A stretch of DNA of 10,403 nucleotides from an uncultured Collinsella sp. (lineage in GTDB: Bacteria; Actinomycetota; Coriobacteriia; Coriobacteriales; Coriobacteriaceae), in contig CABUSL010000072.1 in assembly GCA_902494295.1 (NCBI GenBank), positions 1-10,403 on the forward strand, read 5' to 3'. The translations under genes were made by a program, and so were the position numbers. A model generated the notes under the pieces. That model had not been told where the DNA came from, did not search any database, and was given only the letters and a program-made list of their open reading frames with translations. Shown piece by piece: positions 1 through 5,956 of the stretch; positions within the stretch are counted from its first letter, which is position 1, and every line of letters starts with the position of its first letter.

Positions 1-41
1 CCGACGCCGTCGACGCGATCGAAAACGCCAGGGAGGCCTAG
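1..41 (+). CDS. acpP: 3' end of an acyl carrier protein gene (partial)
   Basis: Plus-strand codons from position 3 read DAVDAIENAREA and then TAG at 39-41. This matches the usual C-terminus of acyl carrier proteins, where a TVxDAVxxIE-type helix closes the four-helix bundle; the phosphopantetheine serine would lie outside the window. The call rests on 12 residues plus context: the next reading frame looks like rnc, and acpP-rnc is a common pair in Gram-positive genomes, usually downstream of plsX. Here the fragment points towards plsX instead of away from it, which is abnormal (see the junction finding). With so few residues, another short protein that precedes rnc cannot be excluded. Confidence 0.5.
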   Translation, partial: DAVDAIENAREA

Positions 42-44
42 GTC

Positions 45-161
45 TTGGCTTTGTCTGAACGACTTACGCGCGCCCAGGAGATTCTGGGCCATGAGTTCAA
101 TAATAAGGTGCTGCTGCGCCCCACGACGTGCGCCCCAAGACGCATAACGCCGCTGTTATAA
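45..161 (+). pseudogene. rnc: 5' fragment of rnc (ribonuclease III), cut off after about 25 codons
   Basis: A TTG start at 45-47 follows a good ribosome binding site (GGGAGG, 31-36) inside the end of the preceding gene. The first 25 residues include LSERLTRAQEILGHEF and NNKVLLR, the classic N-terminus of RNase III, which processes rRNA precursors and other double-stranded RNA. The family normally continues into an AxTHPS segment and then the catalytic helix with its ExLE signature. Here, after codon 25 (to 119), the frame reads unrelated residues and stops at 159-161, inside the antisense 3' end of plsX. Both the catalytic domain and the dsRNA-binding domain are missing, so this piece cannot be active. 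It is either a contig chimera or a gene broken by an inversion. The N-terminal match is by eye only. Confidence 0.55.
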
Positions 162-1175
162 AACGATACCGTCCATGGAGTTGGCGACATTCTCGACCAG
201 CCCGGCGCGCACGGCTTCGGCCGCCGCGAGCGTACCGTTTTTGACAGCCTCGACCGAGGTGGCGCCATGGCCGATCAGGACCACGCCGCGCAGGCCCAGA
301 AGAATCGCGCCGCCCTTGGCGTCGCCAGAGAGCTTGGCCTTAATCTCGCGCATCTGCTTTTTGATGAGCAGCGCAGCAATCTTGGTGCCGAGAGAAGACA
401 TAAAGACGCCCTTGAGCTCCTGCAACAAAAACTTGGCAGCGCCCTCGGTGGCCTTGAGCGCAATATTGCCCGACATGCCATCGGCAACGACGACGTCGAA
501 GTTACCTGAGGTGATGTCCGTTCCCTCGCAGTTACCAACAAAGCCGGGAACGGCGGCTTTCATGGCCGGGAAGCAGGCCTTGGTAAAGTTGGAGCCCTTC
601 TCGTCCTCGGTGCCGTTGGCAAGCAGGCCCACGCGGGGATGCTCGATGCCCAGGACGACGCGGGCATAGGCGCTACCCATCTGGGCAAAACGCACCATGT
701 CATCGACCTCGACATCGGGGTTGGCGCCCATATCGCACAGCACCGTCAGACCGCCGGCGCGATTGGGTAGCGCATTGGTGAGGCACGGACGCACCGGCTG
801 CTTCTTGCCCTCGGCCATATATCTAAACGGCGTGACGTAGGCGGTCGCAGCGGCGGTCATGGCGCCGGTGGAGCCGGCGGAAAAAAACGCGTCCGCATTT
901 CCCTTCTTGATGGCGCGGCACGACAGCACGATCGAAGACTTGCGTTTGGTCATCACGGCGCGAATGGGATCGTCATCCATGGCGATAACGTCGGGTGCCT
1001 CAAGGGCCTCAACACGTGCGTTGGAAGCAGCAAAGGGATTGACGATTTCGGCGGGGCCAGCTGCCAAGACCTCGATATCGGGATCGGCGGCAAGCGCAGC
1101 CTCGATACCATCGAGAACAACCTGAGGTTTCTCGTCTCCGCCCACAACGTCTACACAAACGCGAACGTTACTCAT
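156..1175 (-). CDS. plsX: Phosphate acyltransferase PlsX
   Basis: PlsX converts acyl-ACP and phosphate to acyl-phosphate, the donor used by PlsY for the first acylation of glycerol-3-phosphate in phospholipid synthesis. It is a peripheral membrane enzyme of about 330-340 residues; this copy has 339 and looks complete. Family landmarks in order are VDVVGGDEKP near residues 9-18 (usually VDAMGGD), FFSAGSTGAMTAAA at 97-110, CDMGANPDV at 147-155, VVVADGMSGNIALK at 228-241 and GGAILLGLRGVVLIGHGAT at 288-306. An ATG two codons upstream (1181) sits only one base from the Shine-Dalgarno AAGGAG (1183-1188). I therefore chose the second ATG, which has a 7-base spacing. Upstream lies rpmF, the usual partner of plsX, but a terminator-like hairpin stands between them. 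Downstream, the expected acpP-rnc appears in inverted orientation. Confidence 0.95.
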   Translation of the reverse strand: MSNVRVCVDVVGGDEKPQVVLDGIEAALAADPDIEVLAAGPAEIVNPFAASNARVEALEAPDVIAMDDDPIRAVMTKRKSSIVLSCRAIKKGNADAFFSAGSTGAMTAAATAYVTPFRYMAEGKKQPVRPCLTNALPNRAGGLTVLCDMGANPDVEVDDMVRFAQMGSAYARVVLGIEHPRVGLLANGTEDEKGSNFTKACFPAMKAAVPGFVGNCEGTDITSGNFDVVVADGMSGNIALKATEGAAKFLLQELKGVFMSSLGTKIAALLIKKQMREIKAKLSGDAKGGAILLGLRGVVLIGHGATSVEAVKNGTLAAAEAVRAGLVENVANSMDGIVL

Positions 1176-1182
1176 ATACATG

Positions 1183-1188
1183 CTCCTT
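1183..1188 (-). promoter_or_regulatory. plsX ribosome binding site that decides the start codon
   Basis: AAGGAG on the minus strand lies 7 bases before the ATG at 1175-1173 but only 1 base before the alternative ATG at 1181-1179. This spacing favours the inner ATG. The site starts only 4 bases downstream of the foot of the upstream hairpin. Confidence 0.7.
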
Positions 1189-1192
1189 ATAC

Positions 1193-1222
1193 AAAAATGG
1201 CCGACTCATTGAGCCGGCCATT
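1193..1222 (-). terminator. Intrinsic terminator or attenuator between rpmF and plsX
   Basis: On the minus strand AATGGCCGGCTC pairs with GAGTCGGCCATT around an AAT loop. This gives a 12-bp stem with one G·U pair, and the run of T ending at 1193 follows directly. It has the form of a rho-independent terminator for rpmF. Because it lies between rpmF and plsX, just before the plsX ribosome binding site, it could set the ratio of the two products rather than end transcription fully. Confidence 0.65.
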
Positions 1223-1262
1223 GTGGTTCCATTTGGAACGGCATCGCATCCAGAGTATACCG

Positions 1263-1442
1263 TTACTCGGTAACGATAACCTCGCGGTCCTTGTAGAAAC
1301 CGCAGCTGGGGCACACGTGGTGCGGAAGCTTGACAGCGCCGCAACGGGGGCACGTGGACTGAGCCGCAGCCGAGATCTTCATGTTGGCGGAACGACGGGT
1401 GTGAGTGCGGATACGACCCTGCTTTTGTTTAGGTACGGGCAT
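1263..1442 (-). CDS. rpmF: 50S ribosomal protein L32
   Basis: This 59-residue protein begins MPVPKQKQGRIRTHTRRSAN, a typical basic L32 N-terminus. It carries a zinc ribbon with cysteines at 31, 34, 44 and 47 (CPRCG and CPSCG). L32 is a small protein of the large ribosomal subunit near the peptidyl transferase region, and the four cysteines mark the zinc-binding C+ form. The ATG at 1442 is preceded by a strong binding site, AAGGAAGG (1448-1455). The gene lies 64 bases after the DUF177 gene and before plsX, an order found widely in bacteria. The stop codon falls within a small palindrome (1261-1275), and a terminator-like hairpin follows at 1193-1222. Confidence 0.96.
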   Translation of the reverse strand: MPVPKQKQGRIRTHTRRSANMKISAAAQSTCPRCGAVKLPHHVCPSCGFYKDREVIVTE

Positions 1443-1506
1443 AGTGACCTTCCTTATGAACTATCCAGTGTGGCGATTACGCGCAAGTAGCGATACTACC
1501 ACAGTT

Positions 1507-2061
1507 TTACTCATCGAGCTTGAGATTCTTCAATGCTGCAAATGGATTTTCCGTGGCAGCGGCCCATTCTGCCTCTGCCTGGGCGGCGCAATCGCATTGC
1601 TCGACGTTGAGATTGCAACCGCAAGTGGGACACAGACCGCGACAATCGGGCTTGCAGAGCACCACAAACGGCGTGTCCATAACGACCGCGTCGTTGATGG
1701 GCTCACCCAGATCGACGATGCGGTCCTCACCCAGGAGCTCGTAGCCGTCCTCGTAAGCCTCGGGATCCTCGGGCTCCTCAAAGAGGTAGAACTCCTCGAT
1801 CTCGCCGGCGATATCAAACGAGGCGGGCTCCAGGCAACGGTCGCACTCGCCGGTGGCGTGCGCGCGGACCATGCCCGTAAGCAAGACACCGGTACCGGCA
1901 TTGGTAAAGACAACGTCGTAGTCGATGCCGTCCTGTAGCTGGTACTCCTTCTCGCCCACCGTGTAGGTGGCGACATCGACCTTACCGGTCAGCGGATACG
2001 AATCTCCAGGAAACTCGAGCTGCTCGGAAAGATCGACGGTAACGCTCGGGAACTCAGCCAT
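1507..2061 (-). CDS. DUF177 (YceD-family) protein
   Basis: A 184-residue protein of the DUF177/YceD family, which is almost always encoded just before rpmF. The family has been linked to 23S rRNA or large-subunit maturation, although its biochemical role is not well defined. Visible family marks are GECDRCLEP (Cys73, Cys76) and CKPDCRGLCPTCGCNLN (Cys136, 140, 144, 147, 149), with two more cysteines at 156 and 158, suggesting a metal-binding C-terminal part. The middle is acidic (EEFYLFEEPEDPEAYED). I chose the ATG at 2061-2059 because it overlaps the stop of the upstream gene in a TAATG, pointing to translational coupling; no clear binding site precedes it. A 17-residue in-frame extension lies wholly inside the upstream gene and looks spurious. 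Confidence 0.88.
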   Translation of the reverse strand: MAEFPSVTVDLSEQLEFPGDSYPLTGKVDVATYTVGEKEYQLQDGIDYDVVFTNAGTGVLLTGMVRAHATGECDRCLEPASFDIAGEIEEFYLFEEPEDPEAYEDGYELLGEDRIVDLGEPINDAVVMDTPFVVLCKPDCRGLCPTCGCNLNVEQCDCAAQAEAEWAAATENPFAALKNLKLDE

Positions 2062-2558
2062 TACCACTGACCATTCTGTTGGGCAGCACCCTCGTTGAGC
2101 TGCTGACGGCAACGGGTAACGGTGCCGGTCAGACTCTTGAGGTTCTCCTCCAGGTGCGTAAAGACCTGCTCTGCGTAGTCCTCGGCAGCATAACGCGTCT
2201 CGCGCTCGTACTGCTGGGCACGATCGCGGATATCGTCGGCCTGCTGCTGCGCAAGGCGGACGATCTCCTGCTCACCGGCAATGGTGAGGGCCTGCTGCTG
2301 AGCGTCGGCGATGATGGAATCGGCCTGAGCGGCGGCGGAAGCCATAAGCTCCTCTCGCTCCTTGAGGATACGGCGGGACTTCTGCCATTCCTCGGGATAG
2401 CTCATGCGGATCTCGTCGAGGATGTTAAAGAAGACGTCGGCGTCGATAACCTTCATCTGGGCGTTCTTGCCGAACGGCGTCTTAGCCTCTTCGATGAGCC
2501 CCTCGAGCTCGTCGACAAGACTCACGATCCTGTCGCCAGGAAAATTCTCGCCCGGCAT
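2061..2558 (-). CDS. Coiled-coil protein, DivIVA/SepIVA-like or ATP-synthase-b-like
   Basis: A 165-residue soluble protein with no signal peptide or membrane segment visible. Residues 1-52 form a short N-terminal part (VDELEGLIEEAK, then a DADVFFNILDEIRMSYPEEW segment). Residues 58-150 are rich in Ala, Gln, Glu and Arg and look like a long coiled coil. Automated pipelines tend to label such proteins ATP synthase subunit b or DivIVA-domain. A coiled-coil protein next to the DUF177 gene is also found in mycobacteria (SepIVA), so a cell-envelope or division role is possible but is inference. The ATG at 2558 follows AAAGGAGA (2563-2570) at proper spacing; an in-frame ATG 8 codons upstream lies before that site. 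It follows coaD after 68 bases, where only a weak extended -10 (TGGTAAACT) is visible. Confidence 0.8.
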   Translation of the reverse strand: MPGENFPGDRIVSLVDELEGLIEEAKTPFGKNAQMKVIDADVFFNILDEIRMSYPEEWQKSRRILKEREELMASAAAQADSIIADAQQQALTIAGEQEIVRLAQQQADDIRDRAQQYERETRYAAEDYAEQVFTHLEENLKSLTGTVTRCRQQLNEGAAQQNGQW

Positions 2559-2626
2559 CCGGTCTCCTTTCATAGGTAACATATCATCGTGTTAGTTTAC
2601 CACATGCCACCAGGCATTAAAAAACG

Positions 2627-3124
2627 TCACGAAAAGCGATGTTTGAGCGCCTTGACCACATTGGGCGGAACAAAATTAGAGACGTCGCTACCAAGCGAGG
2701 CAATCTGGCGAACCACCGAGCTCGAGATATAGCCGTACTGCGGCGCACTCATGACAAAAATGGACTCCAGCTCGCTATCCAGGCGATAGTTAAGGTCGGC
2801 CTGCTGCAGCTCATACTCAAAGTCGGTCATGGCGCGCAGGCCCTTGACCACGGCCCCCGCCCCCTGCTCGCGAGCGAAGTCGACCAAGAGGCCGGTAAAG
2901 GGCAGGACCTCGACGCCGTCGATATCACCGAGCGCCTCGCGGGCCAGCGCCACGCGCTCATCGAGCATAAACGTGGTGCCCACGCCGTTTTTACCCTGCG
3001 ACTCGGCAACAGCGACGATCACGCTGGGAAAGATGCGACGGGCGCGGCGGATCACATCGATATGGCCAAACGTGATGGGATCGAAGGTGCCCGGGACGAT
3101 CACGCGGTTGATGGTGTCATTCAT
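2627..3124 (-). CDS. coaD: Phosphopantetheine adenylyltransferase CoaD
   Basis: CoaD joins ATP and 4'-phosphopantetheine to give dephospho-CoA, the penultimate step of coenzyme A synthesis, in the cytoplasm. The 165-residue product is the usual family length. The nucleotidyltransferase signature TFDPITFGH spans residues 13-21 (T/HxGH at 18-21). KGLR lies at 94-97, DFEYELQQADLN at 101-112, and the ISSSVVR motif that contacts ATP at 133-139. The start at 3124 has a strong binding site, AGGAGG (3131-3136), inside the end of rsmD, and the two genes overlap by 8 bases. The rsmD-coaD pair is conserved across many bacteria. An in-frame open frame extends further upstream but lies within rsmD and is not coding. 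Confidence 0.96.
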   Translation of the reverse strand: MNDTINRVIVPGTFDPITFGHIDVIRRARRIFPSVIVAVAESQGKNGVGTTFMLDERVALAREALGDIDGVEVLPFTGLLVDFAREQGAGAVVKGLRAMTDFEYELQQADLNYRLDSELESIFVMSAPQYGYISSSVVRQIASLGSDVSNFVPPNVVKALKHRFS

Positions 3125-3773
3125 GGGCGACCTCCTGAAACGTCGTGGCATCGTTGTTCTCGGCATTTGCGCCGGCGCTGACGCCTTCACCATCGTTATC
3201 GTCGACCCAACGAAGCAAGTCAACCGAGGTAATGCCGTAGCGCTTCTCACGTACAGTCTCAAAACCTGCCGGATGCGCGCCCGCATCGGCGGCGGCATGC
3301 TCAAACAGGGCATAAGCGCCAGCTGCAAGCAGACCCTGCTGAGCCAGGTTCTGCAGCAGCTCCTCGACCGGCTCGGCACCAAAAGCATAGGGCGGGTCGA
3401 GCAGGACCAGATCAAAGGGGCCGCCCGGTACACGACCGCGCGAGGCACTCGCCAGCATGTCGCCCGTGACCACGCGCCAACGCGCACGGTCGCGGCAGAG
3501 CGACTCGATATTCTTGGTAATGAGCCGCGCGGCGTTGCGATCGATCTCAAACGTCGTGAGCGAGCGGGCCCCACGAGAGAGCATCTCTAACCCTAAGGCA
3601 CCGGAGCCGCCAAAGGCGTCCAGCACACGAACCTCGTCCAAATCGAAATCGAATGCCGACATGACCATAGATGCGCACGCCTCGCGCACGCGATCGGTCG
3701 TGGGGCGGGTGACATCGCGACCACGGGGCTCTTCGATCTTACGACCGCGCCATTCGCCGCCGATGATTCTCAT
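3117..3773 (-). CDS. rsmD: 16S rRNA (guanine-966-N2)-methyltransferase RsmD
   Basis: RsmD methylates guanine 966 of 16S rRNA, using S-adenosylmethionine, in the assembling small subunit. The 218-residue product has the family start MRIIGGEWRGRKI, the RPTTDRVREA segment at 23-32, the SAM-binding loop DAFGGSGALGLE at 52-63, the catalytic DPPY at 126-129 and a KRYGITSVDLL C-terminal strand near 177-187. Family members usually end soon after this strand. Here about 30 further acidic, low-complexity residues follow, reaching into the coaD start. The gene overlaps recG by 4 bases (ATGA) and coaD by 8, which indicates coupled translation. Two Shine-Dalgarno-like elements precede the start (see that entry). 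Confidence 0.94.
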   Translation of the reverse strand: MRIIGGEWRGRKIEEPRGRDVTRPTTDRVREACASMVMSAFDFDLDEVRVLDAFGGSGALGLEMLSRGARSLTTFEIDRNAARLITKNIESLCRDRARWRVVTGDMLASASRGRVPGGPFDLVLLDPPYAFGAEPVEELLQNLAQQGLLAAGAYALFEHAAADAGAHPAGFETVREKRYGITSVDLLRWVDDNDGEGVSAGANAENNDATTFQEVAHE

Positions 3774-5947
3774 CCTCCGCTGACCTCCTTAAAGATGTGT
3801 CGATACCGCGTGGCGACCGCATTGCGTAGAGGACGCGTCGCCACGGAGTCAAGATTGCAAGCATACCGCAAGAGCTCGACCGCGTCCAAATGAGCCCACT
3901 CGATCAATTCCTCGTCGGCATCGAGGTCAACAAAGCGCAAGGTCACGCCGCCATGCTGACGGTAACCCAGGATTTCGCCCTCGTGGCGCAGACGCAGGTC
4001 CATCTGGGCGAGCGTAAAGCCGTCCGAGGTCTTCTCGAGCGACTGGAGGCGGTCTTGAGCCGCCGACGCGCCGCCGTTGCCCTTGGAGTGCGTCATGACC
4101 AGGCACGTGCCCGACACGCTGCCGCGGCCTACGCGCCCGCGCAGCTGGTGCAAGGCCGCCAAACCAAAGCGCTCGCCGTTCTCGATGACCATGACGGTGG
4201 CGTTGGGCACGTCAACGCCCACCTCGACTACCGTGGTCGAGACGAGCACATCGATCTCGCCACGCTTAAAGGCATCGATGACCCGGTCCTTCTCCCCCGC
4301 CGGCATGCGGCCGTGAAGACGCTCGATGGAAAGCCCCGGCAATGCCAGACGAAGGCGCTCGAGCTCGGTCGCCGTGTCATGCAACGGCACGGGCACGGTC
4401 ACGCGGCCTTCGTCGTCGCGAGCGATGCCGGGTACGTCTTCGAGCTCATCGGCCGAATCGCTCGGCTCCACGAGCGGACAGATCACGTAGGCCTGCTGCC
4501 CCTTTTCGTGCGCCTCGCGAATGGCGCCATAGGCCAGGTCGCGACTCGACTCGGTGAGGACGCGCGTCTCAACGCCGGCACCCGGAACGGGACGATGGCG
4601 GATGATGCTCGTATCCAGGTCGCCGTACACCGAAAGCGCCAACGTGCGCGGGATCGGCGTGGCAGTCATGACCAGCAAGTCGGCACCAGGGCCTTTTGCG
4701 CGCAGAGCGTTACGCTGGCCCACGCCAAAGCGGTGCTGTTCGTCGATCACCACAAGCGACAAATGCTTGAACGTGACGTTCTCCGAAAGCACCGCATGGG
4801 TACCAAAGAGCACGTCGAGCTCGCCAGACTGGAGCCGAGCATGAATCTGTTCACGCTCGGCCGCCGGCGTGGCGCCCGTCAGAAGCGCCCAGGTCATGCC
4901 AGCCTGCGAGAGTAAGGGGCCGGTCTTATCGGCATATTGACGCGCCAGCACGCCCGTGGGCGCCATAACGCAGGCCTGGGTGCCGCTATCGGCCGCAACC
5001 GCCAACGCGCAGGCGGCAACGGCGGTCTTACCGGTACCGACGTCGCCCAGCAGCAGACGGTTCATCACGCGACCGCCATCGCACATGTCATGCAGGATGT
5101 CTTGAAATGCAGCCTCCTGCTCATCGCTCAGCGAAAACGGCAGGGCCTGTTTAAGCGCAGCAAAATGTTCGCCCGCGGCATGCGCATAAGGCACCACGTC
5201 AACCATACCGCCATCGTTGCGCAGACGCAGCGCGAGCTGCAAGCAGAAACACTCCTCGTAAGCAAGACGCCGACGCGCGATGTCGCGCTCGGCCATGCTC
5301 GAGGGAAAGTGGATCGAGCGCAGCGCACGGGCATTGCTCATGAGCTTCCGCTTTGCGCGCAGCGGCGCGGGAATGGGATCGAACGGATTGGCGACCACTT
5401 CGAGCGCACCGCTGACGATGCGGCGCATCCACGCCTGGCTCACGCCGTCACTTACATAGTGGACCGGCAAAATGGTACCGGCGGCGCGCCCGTCCTCGAG
5501 CTTTTCAAAGTGGGGCGAGGCCATCTGCTTAAAACCGTAGGCAAACTCGACCTTGCCCATCACGGCCAGGCGGTCGCCCTGCTTAAGCTGTTGGGCAATC
5601 CAAGGCTGACGGAAAAAGGCAACCTGCAGCACGCCCGTCTCGTCCACGAGCGAGACCTCAGTCACCTGCATACGCGGACGGGGCTGCTTTTGGACAATAC
5701 GATCAACGGTGGCGATGATGGTGCACACGGTACCGATGGGCGCCATCTCGATGGACCACGAGCGAGTGAAGTCCAGGTAGCGATGAGGAATATGGAGAAG
5801 GAGGTCCCCCACCGTCCGAATTCCCAGACGGCGAAGGGCCTCCTCACGTTTACCCGAAACAAATTTGAGTCGCGCGATATCCTCGTCGAGCGCATTGCTC
5901 TGGGCAAAGCGCTCCGAGACGCGCGGCACGGAGCACAGCTCGGACAT
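3770..5947 (-). CDS. recG: ATP-dependent DNA helicase RecG
   Basis: RecG is a double-stranded DNA translocase that remodels stalled replication forks and branched intermediates. The 725-residue product has an N-terminal wedge/OB region (about 55-170), followed by two helicase domains. Walker A is GDVGTGKT at 301-308, motif II is DEQH at 402-405 within the family-typical IDEQHRFGVGQR, motif III is TAT at 428-430, TTVVEVGVDVP spans 571-581, and QLRGRVGRG is at 601-609. The C-terminal RecG segment reads DLRLRHEGEILGYRQHGG. The protein is somewhat longer than the common 680-690 residues, partly from an acidic insert near 495-527 between helicase motifs. The ATG at 5947 lacks a clear binding site. 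It is 9 bases after the fakA stop, in the same frame, so coupled translation is likely. It overlaps rsmD by 4 bases. Confidence 0.95.
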   Translation of the reverse strand: MSELCSVPRVSERFAQSNALDEDIARLKFVSGKREEALRRLGIRTVGDLLLHIPHRYLDFTRSWSIEMAPIGTVCTIIATVDRIVQKQPRPRMQVTEVSLVDETGVLQVAFFRQPWIAQQLKQGDRLAVMGKVEFAYGFKQMASPHFEKLEDGRAAGTILPVHYVSDGVSQAWMRRIVSGALEVVANPFDPIPAPLRAKRKLMSNARALRSIHFPSSMAERDIARRRLAYEECFCLQLALRLRNDGGMVDVVPYAHAAGEHFAALKQALPFSLSDEQEAAFQDILHDMCDGGRVMNRLLLGDVGTGKTAVAACALAVAADSGTQACVMAPTGVLARQYADKTGPLLSQAGMTWALLTGATPAAEREQIHARLQSGELDVLFGTHAVLSENVTFKHLSLVVIDEQHRFGVGQRNALRAKGPGADLLVMTATPIPRTLALSVYGDLDTSIIRHRPVPGAGVETRVLTESSRDLAYGAIREAHEKGQQAYVICPLVEPSDSADELEDVPGIARDDEGRVTVPVPLHDTATELERLRLALPGLSIERLHGRMPAGEKDRVIDAFKRGEIDVLVSTTVVEVGVDVPNATVMVIENGERFGLAALHQLRGRVGRGSVSGTCLVMTHSKGNGGASAAQDRLQSLEKTSDGFTLAQMDLRLRHEGEILGYRQHGGVTLRFVDLDADEELIEWAHLDAVELLRYACNLDSVATRPLRNAVATRYRHIFKEVSGG
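3774..3790 (-). promoter_or_regulatory. Doubled ribosome binding site of rsmD
   Basis: Two GGAGG elements lie inside the recG 3' end. AAGGAGG at 3784-3790 is 10 bases before the rsmD ATG and is the likely functional site. A second GGAGG at 3774-3778 abuts the ATG and is too close to act as a normal site. Confidence 0.6.
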
Positions 5948-5956
5948 GGGCAGAGC

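Noticed and set aside
2590..2635. A small hairpin (ATGCC/GGCAT) after coaD as a terminator
   Set aside because: The T run lies before, not after, the stem in the direction of transcription, and the stem is only 5 bp.
3125..3574. An N-terminal extension of coaD of about 150 residues
   Set aside because: It lies in a different frame across rsmD, which has all its methyltransferase motifs. CoaD is normally about 160 residues, and a perfect ribosome binding site precedes the inner ATG.
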